Assembly (NCBI RefSeq): GCF_003574445.1
Contig: NZ_KZ984558.1
Location: forward strand, 62,001 to 126,000
DNA from: Streptomyces sp. YIM 130001
Lineage (GTDB): Bacteria; Actinomycetota; Actinomycetes; Streptomycetales; Streptomycetaceae
Reading direction: 5' to 3'
Length of the DNA: 64,000 nt
Both the position numbers and the translations under genes were made by a program. Of the stretch, positions 9,090 to 17,599 are shown piece after piece; positions within the stretch are counted from its first letter, which is position 1, and the number at the start of each line of letters is the position of its first letter. The notes under the pieces were generated by a model. It was not told where the DNA came from. It made no database searches and saw only the letters and a program-made list of their open reading frames with translations.

Positions 9090-10592
9090 GTGAGCAACGA
9101 ACCGAACACTCGCCTGCAGGACCTGTTCGGCCTCGCCGGCTGGTCCAAGGGCGAACTCGCCAGGCTGGTCAACCGGCAGGCGGCGGTCATGGGCCATCCG
9201 CAGCTGGCGACCGACACCTCGCGGGTGCGGCGCTGGATCGACATGGGAGAGATCCCGCGCGATCCCGTACCGCGAGTGCTGGCAGCGTTGTTCACCGAGC
9301 GTCTCGGCCGTGTCGTGACCATCGAGGACCTAGGTCTGGTCCGGCACGGGCGCACCGGGAGAAAACACGGCGGCGGGGAGCTCGACAACCCCGACCGACT
9401 GCCGTGGGCGCCCGAGCGGACTGCTGCGGTCCTCACCGAATTCACGGGAATGGACCTCATGCTCAACCGACGCGGTCTGGTGGGCGCGGGTGCCGCGCTT
9501 GCCGCAGGATCCGCCCTCAGCAGCGCCATGCACGACTGGCTGCACACTGATCCGGCCCTGACATCCGACGCACCCCGCTTCGACGATCCCCTGCACGCCG
9601 ACCCCGCTGGGTTCGACCGCTACGAGGCCGCCCCCATCGGGTCGCAGGAGATCGAAGAGCTGGAGCGTTCGGTCGAAGTGTTCCGCGCCTGGGACGCGGC
9701 CCGCGGCGGCGGCCTGCAACGCAAGGCTGTCGTAGGACAGTTGAACGAGGTGGGCGGCATGCTCTCCTACCATCATCCGGAGCACCTCCAGCGGCGCCTG
9801 TGGGGCGTCGCCGCGAACCTCGCCGTACTCGCCGGCTGGATGTCTCACGACGTCGGCCTCGAGCCCACCGCCCAGAAGTACTTCGTGATCGCCGCGCATG
9901 CGGCGCGCGAGGGCGGGGACCGCCCGCGGGCCGGCGAAGCCCTGTCCAGGGCGGCGCGCCAGATGGTGCACCTCGGCAAGCCCGACGACGCACTCGACCT
10001 GATGAAGCTCGCCAAGTCCGGCTCCGGCGACGAGGTGTTGCCCCGGACCCAGGCCATGCTGCACACCATCGAGGCCTGGGCCCAGGCGGCCATGGGGCGC
10101 GGCCAGGCGATGCGCCGCACGCTCGGCGAGGCGGAGGAACTCTTCGTCTCCGACCGCGGCGACGTCCCGCCACCCAGCTGGATGCAGATGTTCGACGAGG
10201 CGGACCTGCACGGCATGCAGGCCCTCGCGTACCGCACCCTCGCCGACCATGACCCCTCCGCCGCCGCGATCGCGCAGCGGCACGCCAAGGAGGCGATCGA
10301 ACTGCGGGAGAAGGGGCGTCAGCGCTCCCAGATCTTCGACTACATCTCGCTCGCTTCGGCCTGCTTCATCGCCGACGACCCCGAGCAGGCCGACCGGTAC
10401 GCACGCCTGGCGCTGGTGTCGATGGGGGAGACCTCCTCGCACCGCACCTGGGACCGGCTCCGTGAGATGTACCGCCTGACCGGCCAGTACGCGGGCTTCC
10501 CGAAGATCCAGGACCTGCGCGAGGAGATCCAACAGGCCCTGCCCAAGGGGAAGTCGAAGGCGAAGGCGAAGGGAGGCAGCGCCCGCGCCTGA
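9090..10592 (+). CDS. TPR-containing regulator, NsdA-like
   Basis: This 500-residue cytoplasmic protein starts at GTG 9090. The N-terminus (about 1-80) looks like a degenerate helix-turn-helix region (LFGLAGWSKGELARLVNRQA, then DTSRVRRWIDMGEIP). From about residue 190 onward there are repeated alpha-helical TPR-like units such as LWGVAANLAVLAGWMSHD and HGMQALAYRTLADHDPSAAA. The C-terminus is Lys/Ala-rich. The architecture and length match the Streptomyces NsdA family, negative regulators of differentiation and antibiotic production. I recall this resemblance but have not checked it by alignment, so no symbol is given. It is divergent from the APH gene, and the direct repeats at 9008-9027 sit in its promoter region. 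Confidence 0.75.
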   Translation: MSNEPNTRLQDLFGLAGWSKGELARLVNRQAAVMGHPQLATDTSRVRRWIDMGEIPRDPVPRVLAALFTERLGRVVTIEDLGLVRHGRTGRKHGGGELDNPDRLPWAPERTAAVLTEFTGMDLMLNRRGLVGAGAALAAGSALSSAMHDWLHTDPALTSDAPRFDDPLHADPAGFDRYEAAPIGSQEIEELERSVEVFRAWDAARGGGLQRKAVVGQLNEVGGMLSYHHPEHLQRRLWGVAANLAVLAGWMSHDVGLEPTAQKYFVIAAHAAREGGDRPRAGEALSRAARQMVHLGKPDDALDLMKLAKSGSGDEVLPRTQAMLHTIEAWAQAAMGRGQAMRRTLGEAEELFVSDRGDVPPPSWMQMFDEADLHGMQALAYRTLADHDPSAAAIAQRHAKEAIELREKGRQRSQIFDYISLASACFIADDPEQADRYARLALVSMGETSSHRTWDRLREMYRLTGQYAGFPKIQDLREEIQQALPKGKSKAKAKGGSARA

Positions 10593-10639
10593 CGGCTCGG
10601 CCGTGGGGCGGTGCGGGAGCTGATCTCGCTGTGCGGGGC

Positions 10640-10710
10640 AGTCCCGGTTCGGGGCGGTCGCGGCTCGCAGGAGTTGACGGACCGCCAGAAGTGGACCGAC
10701 TGCCGGGACT
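10640..10710. terminator. Nested inverted repeats between convergent genes
   Basis: Outer arms AGTCCCGG (10640-10647) and CCGGGACT (10703-10710) enclose inner arms GGCGGTC (10653-10659) and GACCGCC (10680-10686). The structure fills the gap between the TPR regulator and the PP2C phosphatase, which face each other. The long loops make it a weaker candidate than the other hairpins in the window. Confidence 0.35.
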
Positions 10711-10728
10711 TGCGCTTGCCCGGACCTG

Positions 10729-12150
10729 TCAGGAGCCGACCCTGGCGATCAGTACGCAGGCGTCGTCCGGGCGATCCCGGTGGCCGAACTCCTCGACCAC
10801 GGCGCGCACGCAGTCCTGCGCGCTGCCGGCCTCGGCGAACTTCGGGGCCAGGTCGAGCAGCCGGTCGACACCTCCGTCGTGGAGATGCCGCGGCACCAGG
10901 CCGTCCGTGTGCAGCAACACCAGGTCGCCCGCCTCGAGTTGCTCCTCCGCCTGCTCGTAGGTGCTGCCGGGGGCGGCGCCGAGCAGGACGCCCGCAGGTG
11001 GCGTGAGCACGCGGCCCACCCCGTCCCGGAAGACCATCGGGGCGGGGTGCCCGGCCTGCGCCCAGGACAGGGTGCGCTTGCCGGGGTGGTAGCGACAGCA
11101 GACAGCGCTGCCCAGGGCAGGCTGGGCCGCAGTGTCCAGCATCTGGTTCAGCCAGCCGAGCAGGGGGCCGGGACGGACCCCGGAGTACGCCATCCCGCGC
11201 AGTGCACCGAGCACCATGGCCATGCCTGAGGTGACGGACACACCGTGGCCGGTGAGATCGCCGACGCTCAGCAGGGATTCACCGTCCGGGAGTTCGAGTG
11301 CGTCGTACCAGTCGCCGCCGATGAGTGTCGCGCTCGACGAGGGGAGGTAGTGCGCGGCGAGGTCCAGGGCTCCCGCCCCGTCCTGTGGGAGCTGCAACGA
11401 GCCCTGCCACGGCGGCAGTACGGCCTCCTGCAGCTCGACCGCGAGTTGATGCTCCGACTGCGCGGAGTGCTGCCGGCGCTGGAGCGAGTCCCGGGTCTCG
11501 CGCACGGTGAGCTGGGTGCGGCGCAGTTCGCTGACGTCCCGGAGTACGGCCCACATGGAGGCCGTGCCGCCGTGGGCGTCGAGCACCGGCTCGCCCATCA
11601 TGTGGACGGTCCGGGGCCCGCCGTCGGGCCGGTTGATGCGGAACTCACCGTCGATGGGCCTGCCTTCGATGAGGCAGTCGGTCACCATCGCATTGAGCTG
11701 GGCCTGGTCGTCGGCGCAGACCACGGAGGACAGTTCGTCGAGGGGGAGCGGAGCGCTGCCCGGAGTGCGGCCCAGGATTCCGTAGAGCTCGGGGGACCAG
11801 GTGACCTCGTCGGTGAGGAGGTTCCACTCGGCGCTGCCGACGCGGCTGAGCAGGGATTCGTGCGGTGCGGCCGGGTCCGGGACACTCTGCTGTCCGACGG
11901 GCTCCTCGTACGCCGCCGCGCCGTGGCGCAACTGTCCGAAGTGGCCGTCCAGGTCGTCGAGCTGGTGCATGGCCAGTTCGCACAGGGCCCGGTACCAGCG
12001 GCCGTGCGGGTCGGTGTCGTCGTGGCCGGTGTCGCGGTGCACCGCGTCGACCTCGGTACGCAGGCGGCGCGTCTGTGAGATGAGTGCGTCGACCGTGCCG
12101 CGCTCGGGCGGCCGGGCGGCGGGACGGTCCGCGAAGAGGGGGGACGGCAT
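10729..12150 (-). CDS. PAS domain PP2C-type serine phosphatase (RsbU/SpoIIE family)
   Basis: This 473-residue protein has a helical N-terminus, a PAS fold (about 85-205, with GSAEWNLLTDEVTWSPELYGILG), a short coiled linker (ETRDSLQRRQHS), then a SpoIIE/PP2C catalytic domain (about 240-470). Metal-binding motifs are present: GGDWYDA, VGDLTGHG, HTDGLV and DDACVL. Such proteins dephosphorylate anti-anti-sigma factors in partner-switching pathways. ATG 12150 is preferred over GTG 12153 because GGAG is spaced 6 bases from the ATG and only 3 from the GTG. A sigma-B-like promoter lies upstream (12245-12270). No partner anti-sigma gene is adjacent; an anti-sigma-like ATPase occurs at 50966. Confidence 0.88.
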   Translation of the reverse strand: MPSPLFADRPAARPPERGTVDALISQTRRLRTEVDAVHRDTGHDDTDPHGRWYRALCELAMHQLDDLDGHFGQLRHGAAAYEEPVGQQSVPDPAAPHESLLSRVGSAEWNLLTDEVTWSPELYGILGRTPGSAPLPLDELSSVVCADDQAQLNAMVTDCLIEGRPIDGEFRINRPDGGPRTVHMMGEPVLDAHGGTASMWAVLRDVSELRRTQLTVRETRDSLQRRQHSAQSEHQLAVELQEAVLPPWQGSLQLPQDGAGALDLAAHYLPSSSATLIGGDWYDALELPDGESLLSVGDLTGHGVSVTSGMAMVLGALRGMAYSGVRPGPLLGWLNQMLDTAAQPALGSAVCCRYHPGKRTLSWAQAGHPAPMVFRDGVGRVLTPPAGVLLGAAPGSTYEQAEEQLEAGDLVLLHTDGLVPRHLHDGGVDRLLDLAPKFAEAGSAQDCVRAVVEEFGHRDRPDDACVLIARVGS

Positions 12151-12576
12151 CACGTACTCCGATACTGGCGCGTCACGTCCAGGGCTGATGGAAGGACCGT
12201 TATGACTGTTGCACAGCAGAGGATGCCCCGTAAGTGATTTGGCAATACCCGATCCGGTGGTGCCGAAGGCATATGCCCTCGGCCATGCGGTGAAGTGGCC
12301 GTGTACTGCCCCTTTCGTCGAGCTCCGCGACCGGGATGCGCCAGGTGTGAACTGCCCTGCCGTGAAGCCGAGTCGGCCTGGTCAGGACTTGCGTGAACGG
12401 TTCCCTCCCGGAACGTGGCGCAGTCGGCCCGGGGTGGACCGCGCCGGGCCGCTTCCGGTCCGGCCGTGTGCGGGCGCCGTCCCGTTCGTGAACCCTGGCG
12501 AGACGCGGCCCGGTGTTCGAAGCGGCCGCGCGGACTGGCATACTCCCGGGGCCGGGAACAGGTGCGGGAGGCTGCC
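12151..12576. other. Divergent intergenic region, 426 bp
   Basis: There is no convincing gene. It holds the sigma-B-like promoter for the PP2C gene (12245-12270 on the minus strand), a palindromic GGCATATGCC at 12269-12278, and a single ACCCTGGCGA copy (12492-12501) about 75 bp before the next gene. The open frames here lack plausible composition and start sites. Confidence 0.5.
12245..12270 (-). promoter_or_regulatory. Sigma-B-like promoter for the PP2C gene
   Basis: Read on the minus strand, GCCT (12270-12267), a 16-base spacer and GGGTAT (12250-12245) match the Streptomyces sigma-B consensus GNNT-N14-16-GGGTAY. It lies about 95 bases before the PP2C start, in the correct orientation. A general-stress promoter fits an RsbU-type phosphatase. 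The motif is short, so a chance match is possible. Confidence 0.5.
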
Positions 12577-12960
12577 GTGGGGGCATGGGCCGGGGCGGGG
12601 ATCGGCGGCGACGTCATCGGCATGCTCGTCGTGGTGGTGATCGGTGGAGTGTTCGTCTGTGCGGCGGTGATGTGGCGCGGCGGGATCCGCCGCCCCTTCG
12701 CCGCGATGCGTGCCGGGACATCCGAAGTCCGCTTGGGGAAACCACAGTTGAAGCATGCCGCCGACCTCGCGATCAGCCGGGCACGAGGGGCCGCGCGGCC
12801 CGGCGAGCCCGCCGTGGTGCGAGTCGACGAGGTACTCGGCGTGCTGGCCGATCACTTCGGGGGCCCGGACGTACCGAGGCACGTGGTCGCGGCGGCGCTG
12901 CGCAGGCGCTTCGAGGCCGGTGGCTGTCGCGCGGACTGTGTCACGGACGCCTTCGACTGA
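12577..12960 (+). CDS. Small single-span membrane protein, unknown function
   Basis: This 127-residue protein has one strongly hydrophobic N-terminal segment (about residues 11-32, DVIGMLVVVVIGGVFVCAAV) followed by a basic cytosolic tail. The tail includes AADLAISRARGAARPG and a helical C-terminal part (VDEVLGVLADHFGGPDVPRHV). GTG 12577 is chosen because GCGGGAG ends 6 bases upstream; in-frame codons further upstream have atypical composition. No family is recognised. It stands alone between the PP2C and acetyltransferase genes. Confidence 0.65.
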   Translation: MGAWAGAGIGGDVIGMLVVVVIGGVFVCAAVMWRGGIRRPFAAMRAGTSEVRLGKPQLKHAADLAISRARGAARPGEPAVVRVDEVLGVLADHFGGPDVPRHVVAAALRRRFEAGGCRADCVTDAFD

Positions 12961-13072
12961 GGCGCCGCGGCCCGCGCCGGTGGATGAGGTCCGGGTCTCC
13001 ATGGCGGGGCGACGGTGCCGGTTCCGGCGAAAACACGTCGCGGTGCCCACCTGCCTGACGTAGCGTCACGGG

Positions 13073-13558
13073 ATGCCTGAACTGCAGCGTCTGCGCCTCG
13101 ATCACGCCCGGGAGCTGTTCTCCTTCGAGCGCGAGAACCGGTCCTATTTCGCGGCGTCGATCCCTGACCGCGGTGACGCGTTCTTCGCGCGGTTCGACGA
13201 CCGCCTGCGCGCGCTGCTCGCCGAACAGGACGACGGAATGGGCCACTTCCACGTCCTGGTGGACGAGGACAAGGCCGTCGTCGGCCGCCTCAACCTCGTC
13301 GACGTGGCCGACGGGACGGCCGAACTCGGCTACCGCATAGCCCGGCGCGCGGCGGGCCGGGGCCTGGCCACCGCGGCCGTGCGCAGCGCCTGCCAACTGG
13401 CCCGCACCGACTACGGCCTGCGGGAGTTGCGCGCGCAGACCACGCTCGACAACGAGGCTTCCCTGGCCGTGCTCGCCCGGACGGGATTCCGGCCCGTGGG
13501 CGACATGACCCTGGACGGGCGGCCGGGGCGACGCTTCCTGCGGAACCTGGACGCCTGA
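13073..13558 (+). CDS. GNAT-family N-acetyltransferase (RimJ-like)
   Basis: This 161-residue acetyltransferase contains the RimJ/RimL-type order: ARELFSFERENRSYF near the N-terminus, HFHVLVDEDKAVVGRLNL (beta strands 3-4), the acetyl-CoA-binding motif RRAAGRGLATAAV at about 91-103, and TTLDNEASLAVLARTGF at the C-terminal end. It should transfer acetyl groups from acetyl-CoA to an amine, either a protein N-terminus or a small molecule. Length is typical for the family. It faces the deaminase gene across a hairpin. Confidence 0.85.
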   Translation: MPELQRLRLDHARELFSFERENRSYFAASIPDRGDAFFARFDDRLRALLAEQDDGMGHFHVLVDEDKAVVGRLNLVDVADGTAELGYRIARRAAGRGLATAAVRSACQLARTDYGLRELRAQTTLDNEASLAVLARTGFRPVGDMTLDGRPGRRFLRNLDA

Positions 13559-13566
13559 GCGGTCCC

Positions 13567-13587
13567 ACGTGGGCCGGCCGGCCACGT
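13567..13587. terminator. Hairpin between convergent genes
   Basis: Arms ACGTGG (13567-13572) and CCACGT (13582-13587) enclose a self-complementary GCCGGCCGG. It sits 8 bases past the acetyltransferase stop and 12 bases before the deaminase stop, so it could terminate both. Confidence 0.5.
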
Positions 13588-13598
13588 CGCGGCCGAGT

Positions 13599-14081
13599 TC
13601 AGTCCGTTCGGCCGTGCAGGCGGCGGTGCAACGCCCTTACCTGTGCGGCTAGTTCGGGCACCGGCCCCGCGACCTGCAGTCCGGGCACCAGATCGCCGAT
13701 CGGCAGGGTGCGCACCGGTGGTGCCGGCAGGCCGAGCTCCGCGAGCCAGCTGCCCAACTGCTCGGACGAACTGGCGTAGACGATCCGGCCGAGCCCCACC
13801 CAGCCGTGCGCCGTCGAGCACATCGGGCAGTGCTCGGTGGAGGTGAACACGGTCGCGGCGGCCCGCGCCTCGGGGGTGAGCTCGACTGCCGCCCAGCGCG
13901 CGAGTTCGAATTCGGGGTGGCGGGTGTGATCACCGGCGCCGACCCGGTTGCGGTCCTCCGCGAGGACGGTGCCGTCGCCGCCCACCAGGACCGATCCGAA
14001 CGGTTCGTCGCCCGCAGCGAGCGCCTCGGCGGCGAGCTCCACGGCCCGGCGCAGGTGTCCCAACTCGACTTCGTTCAGCAC
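13599..14081 (-). CDS. Nucleoside/nucleobase deaminase (cytidine deaminase-like zinc fold)
   Basis: This 160-residue zinc-dependent deaminase has HPEFE, in the position of the classical HAE (zinc His and catalytic Glu), and EHCPMCSTAH, the PCxxC-type zinc motif. It resembles guanine deaminase and other small nucleoside deaminases. The start is GTG 14081 because a perfect AGGAGG lies 5 bases before it on the minus strand; an in-frame ATG 19 codons upstream has no such site. Replacement of Ala by Pro in HAE is a minor oddity. It probably works in nucleotide salvage. Confidence 0.82.
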   Translation of the reverse strand: MLNEVELGHLRRAVELAAEALAAGDEPFGSVLVGGDGTVLAEDRNRVGAGDHTRHPEFELARWAAVELTPEARAAATVFTSTEHCPMCSTAHGWVGLGRIVYASSSEQLGSWLAELGLPAPPVRTLPIGDLVPGLQVAGPVPELAAQVRALHRRLHGRTD

Positions 14082-14281
14082 GGTTTCCTCCTGGATCTTG
14101 ACCCCGACGTCGGATCGTACGGCAGACCTCAGGGGCATGGCCTGATGCCCGGCTCGGGTGCGGCGGCATGGCCGTCAACGCGCGGCTGCGGCATTCGGGT
14201 GGTCCGGAGCCCGGTCCGCAACCGGGGCGGGACGAAGGCGCCTCTCACGGGACGTACCGCCATCCGCATCAGGAGGTCACC

Positions 14282-14611
14282 ATGTCCACTGCGTACGCGC
14301 CCACGTTGTCGCTGACCGTTCCTCACCCCGGCTCGCCCGTCTCCGACGGCGCAGGCCTCGCGGCGGACACCGGTCGGGCGGACACCGGTCGGGACGAATC
14401 CTTTCTCCCCGTCCCCGACCCGGCACAGCGCCTGTCCCTGCCGATCAGCCCGCAGGACCGCCGCCGGCTCGATCTGCACGCGGTGCTCACCGCGTCGGGC
14501 ATCGCGCCCCTGCCCGGCGATCTCGAGGCGATCGAGGCGCTGTGCCGGCTCGACGACCGCGTCAACGCAGCCCTGCACCGCTGGATCACCGGATCGGTCC
14601 TCGCCGGCTGA
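14282..14611 (+). CDS. Small protein of unknown function
   Basis: This 109-residue protein has ATG 14282 preceded by AGGAGG (6-base spacing), which makes the start firm. The first half is Pro/Ser/Thr/Gly-rich and probably disordered, including ADTGR repeated twice from a 15-bp tandem duplication. The second half is helical (SPQDRRRLDLHAVLTASG, then a region around LCRLDDRVNAALHRWI). No recognised family, signal peptide or membrane span. It is upstream of, and convergent with, the MerR gene. Confidence 0.6.
   Translation: MSTAYAPTLSLTVPHPGSPVSDGAGLAADTGRADTGRDESFLPVPDPAQRLSLPISPQDRRRLDLHAVLTASGIAPLPGDLEAIEALCRLDDRVNAALHRWITGSVLAG
14363..14392 (+). repeat. 15-bp perfect tandem duplication within a coding region
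   Basis: GCGGACACCGGTCGG occurs at 14363-14377 and immediately again at 14378-14392. It is in frame and duplicates Ala-Asp-Thr-Gly-Arg in the disordered part of the small unknown protein. Confidence 0.9.
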
Positions 14612-14739
14612 CGCCGACTGCCGCACCTGGCACGGAAGTTCGAGTCCGCTGCCGGTGTACCGGGACGGTGCAGGGCGACGAGGCCCTGGTCGACCACGGC
14701 GGCCGAGGAGCGAAGGCCGGCGACCGGAGACCCGCCGGT

Positions 14740-15120
14740 CTAGGCGGTCGGGTCCGGCCGGCACGCTGCCCCGGTCCGCAGGTTGGAGGACGCTCCGGCG
14801 ATGACGGATTCGAGCCGGTCTCGGGTGTGCGTGAGGTCGGCGATGTGCCGCGCGAGGTGATCGCGCTCGGTGGCCAGTCGCTCGAGGAGCTCGGGTGTGG
14901 CCTTGCCGTCCACGACGCAGGGGGTGAGCTCCGCGATGGTCTTGCTGGACAGGCCCGCCGCGTAGAGCTGCCGGATCAGGCGGATCCGGTCGACCGCGGC
15001 CTCCTCGTAATGCCGCTGGCCACCGGTGCTGCGTTCGGCGGTGAGCAGGTTCTGCTCCTCGTAGTAGCGCAGCGCCCGCGTGGTGACGCCTGTGCGGCGG
15101 GCGAGTTCTCCGATGCGCAT
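14740..15120 (-). CDS. MerR-family transcriptional regulator
   Basis: This 126-residue regulator has the N-terminal winged helix MRIGELARRTGVTTRALRYYEE, recognition wing GGQRHYEEAAVDRIRLI, and a C-terminal coiled-coil dimerisation helix (LLERLATERDHLARHIADL). The effector domain is very short and has a single early Cys (ELTPCVVDG) plus one near the end, so no clear metal or redox motif. ATG 15120 is chosen for GGAG at 6-base spacing and the usual MerR N-terminus. It is divergent from the hydrolase at 15349 and probably controls it through the palindrome at 15165-15180. Confidence 0.9.
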   Translation of the reverse strand: MRIGELARRTGVTTRALRYYEEQNLLTAERSTGGQRHYEEAAVDRIRLIRQLYAAGLSSKTIAELTPCVVDGKATPELLERLATERDHLARHIADLTHTRDRLESVIAGASSNLRTGAACRPDPTA

Positions 15121-15158
15121 GGCCGGCTCCGTGTCCCTGTGGCGTACGGCACATTCAC

Positions 15159-15190
15159 TTGCCTTTGACGTCAACGTCAAGTTTTAGCGT
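15159..15190 (+). promoter_or_regulatory. MerR-type promoter with operator inside a 20-bp spacer
   Basis: On the plus strand TTGCCT (15159-15164) and TAGCGT (15185-15190) are 20 bp apart. The spacer holds the perfect palindrome TTGACGT-CA-ACGTCAA (15165-15180). An overlong spacer with the operator between -35 and -10 is the hallmark of MerR-activated promoters. It faces the alpha/beta hydrolase gene 158 bp downstream; the divergent MerR gene starts 39 bp on the other side. Confidence 0.75.
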
Positions 15191-15348
15191 AGTCGACGTG
15201 CCCGTTGCCGGGAGATGTCTCCCGGCAGGGCCCTTACGTGCCACGTCAGGGACGGAAGGGCCGGGCGCAGCGCGCCGTGCTCGGCCGCGCTCAAGGCCGC
15301 ACCTCTGGGCGCTAGGACCCGCACCACCTCTGGAAGGCAGGCAGTCGC

Positions 15349-16290
15349 ATGGCCACATACCCGGGGACCGGTCTCACCGGTCCCGAACCCACCCCGATCG
15401 TCTCGGTCAAGCCGCTCGTGCTGAAGGAACCGCAGCGCGGTGAGGACCTGCACGTACGCGTCTCCGCCCCGGTGACCGGGACCGGTCTGCCCGTCGTGCT
15501 GTTCGCCCACGGATTCGGCTCGCACCTCGACGGCTACGCGCCGCTGGTCGACCACTGGGCTTCCCACGGGTTCGTGGTCGTCCAGGCCACGCACCTGGAC
15601 TCCCAGCGGATCATGCCGGCCGCCGACGATCCCCGCAGGCCGCAGCTGTGGCGTCACCGGGTGCACGACATGCGACGCATCCTCGACGAGCTCGGGAACC
15701 TGGAGGCGGCCGTACCGGGCCTGGCCGGCCGGGTCGACCGCGGCCGCATCGTCGCGGCCGGGCACTCCTTCGGCGGCCAGACCGCGGGCATCCTGGTGGG
15801 GCTGCGCGTCAAGGACCCGCACACGGGCATCGCCGAGGACCTGTCGGATTCCCGGGTCCTGGGCAGCATCCAACTGGCCACCGCGGGCAAGGGCGGCGAC
15901 GAACTGACCGCCTTCGCGCACGAGAACCTCCCGTGGCTGCGCGATCAGGACTTCTCCCACATCACCGCACCCGGACTCGTCGTCGCCGGAGACAAGGACG
16001 ACGACCTGCCGCTCTCCACCCGGGGCGCGGCCTGGACGACCGACCCCTATACCCTCAGCCGCGGCAACAAGAGCCTGCTCACCGTCCACGGCGGCAAGCA
16101 CTTCCTGGGCGGCATCTCCGGCTACCAGGTAACGGAGACCACCGACGAGGACCCCGGCCGCGTTGCTCTCGTCCAGCAGGTCACCCTCGCCTATCTGCGG
16201 CACGTCACCGGGACCGACGACACCGACTGGGACAAGGCCCGGGCGGTGCTCGCCGACGGCGACCCGCTGGGGCGCCTGGAGTCCAAGTGA
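15349..16290 (+). CDS. Alpha/beta hydrolase (chlorophyllase/dienelactone hydrolase-like)
   Basis: This 313-residue cytoplasmic hydrolase has an oxyanion region VVLFAHGFGSHLDGYAPLVD and nucleophile elbow GHSFGG (Ser in AAGHSFGGQ). A candidate catalytic Asp is in VVAGDKDDDLP and a His in TVHGGKHFLGG, completing a Ser-Asp-His triad. It resembles the chlorophyllase-like/PAF-acetylhydrolase group annotated in Streptomyces. Its upstream MerR-type promoter suggests induction by a small molecule that it may degrade. Substrate unknown. Confidence 0.82.
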   Translation: MATYPGTGLTGPEPTPIVSVKPLVLKEPQRGEDLHVRVSAPVTGTGLPVVLFAHGFGSHLDGYAPLVDHWASHGFVVVQATHLDSQRIMPAADDPRRPQLWRHRVHDMRRILDELGNLEAAVPGLAGRVDRGRIVAAGHSFGGQTAGILVGLRVKDPHTGIAEDLSDSRVLGSIQLATAGKGGDELTAFAHENLPWLRDQDFSHITAPGLVVAGDKDDDLPLSTRGAAWTTDPYTLSRGNKSLLTVHGGKHFLGGISGYQVTETTDEDPGRVALVQQVTLAYLRHVTGTDDTDWDKARAVLADGDPLGRLESK

Positions 16291-16312
16291 CACCGGTTCC
16301 GGTCGGTCGCCG

Positions 16313-17482
16313 CTACGGCAGCACGCGGCGCAGCGCCTCCGGGGTGAGGTCGTCGAGCGTCGGGTAGCCGTCGACGGCCATGATCAGGTCGGCCTCGGCG
16401 AGCATGGACCGAAGCACGTGGACCACGCCGTCCGTGCCGCCGAGGGCGAGCCCGTGTACGTACGGACGTCCCACGCCGACGGCAGTGGCGCCGAGGGCGA
16501 GTGCCTTGATCACGTCGGCGCCGCTGCGTACCCCGGAGTCGAAGAGGACCGGCAGTCCACCGGCGGCCTCGACCACCGCGGGCAGGGCGTCGAGAGCCGG
16601 CAGTCCGCCGTTCGCCTGGCGGCCGCCGTGGTTCGAGCAGTAGATGCCGTCCACGCCGCCGTCCTTCGCTCGGCGGACGTCGTCGGGGTGCTGCAGGCCC
16701 TTGACGATCAGCGGCAGGTCGGTGAGGGACCGCAGCCAGGCCAGGTCGTTCCAGGTGAGCGGATTGCCGAACACGCTGACCCAGCGCAGGATCGCGGCCC
16801 CCGGGTTCTCCTCGACCGGCACGTCGAGCAGGCCGCGGAAGACCGGGTCGGAGAAGTAGTTGGCCAGGCAATGGCCGCGCAGCTGCGGGAAGTTGGCGGT
16901 GGCCAGGTCACGCGGGCGCCATCCGGTGATCCAGGTGTCGAGGGTGACCACGATGCCGCGGAACCCGGCCGCCTCGGCCCGGCGGACCAGACTCTCCGCC
17001 AGATCCCGGTCGGTCGGTGTGTACAGCTGAAAGAACCCCGGAGTGTCGCCGAACTCCGGGGCCACCTGCTCCAGCGGATCCACCGACAGGGTCGAGGCGA
17101 CCATCGGAACGCCGGTACGCGCCGCGGCGCGTGCGGTCGCCAGGTCACCGTGCCCGTCTTGGGCGCAGATGCCGAGCACTCCGACCGGGGCCATGAACAG
17201 CGGGGACGGCAGCCGCATCCCGAAGAGATCGACGGACAGATCGCGGTCGGCGGCGCCGACGAACATGCGGGGGACCAGTCCCCACCCGTCGAAGGCGCGT
17301 GCATTGGCGTTCTGGGTGCGTTCGTCGCCGGCGCCACCCGCCACGTAGGACCAGACGGACGGGGGCATGGCGGCCTCGGCGCGGGACGCCAGCTCGGCGG
17401 CGGTCATCGGGTACTTCGGCACCACACCGCCGAGGCCCTCGAAGTAGATCTCGTTCTGGTAGCCGCCGAATACCTCGCCCAT
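16313..17482 (-). CDS. Lactate 2-monooxygenase-like FMN-dependent alpha-hydroxyacid oxidase
   Basis: This 389-residue flavoenzyme belongs to the lactate monooxygenase/glycolate oxidase family. FMN-binding and catalytic motifs are clear: [40 protein letters not shown], the Lys in [10 protein letters not shown], the catalytic His/Arg in [11 protein letters not shown], and [14 protein letters not shown]. The combination [10 protein letters not shown] plus ANYFSDPVF resembles mycobacterial lactate 2-monooxygenase, which makes acetate, CO2 and water from lactate. Glycolate/lactate oxidase activity is the alternative. It is convergent with the alpha/beta hydrolase, only 22 bp apart. Confidence 0.88.
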   Translation of the reverse strand: MGEVFGGYQNEIYFEGLGGVVPKYPMTAAELASRAEAAMPPSVWSYVAGGAGDERTQNANARAFDGWGLVPRMFVGAADRDLSVDLFGMRLPSPLFMAPVGVLGICAQDGHGDLATARAAARTGVPMVASTLSVDPLEQVAPEFGDTPGFFQLYTPTDRDLAESLVRRAEAAGFRGIVVTLDTWITGWRPRDLATANFPQLRGHCLANYFSDPVFRGLLDVPVEENPGAAILRWVSVFGNPLTWNDLAWLRSLTDLPLIVKGLQHPDDVRRAKDGGVDGIYCSNHGGRQANGGLPALDALPAVVEAAGGLPVLFDSGVRSGADVIKALALGATAVGVGRPYVHGLALGGTDGVVHVLRSMLAEADLIMAVDGYPTLDDLTPEALRRVLP

Positions 17483-17599
17483 GTGCAGCCCGACCCCTTC
17501 CGCATCACCGTGGCACCGCCCGGACCTCGCAAGATCAGAACGTACCGCGCGGGGCGTTCCGACGGGCAGGGGGCGGACAAGAGCCGCCGCTCCCGAATC

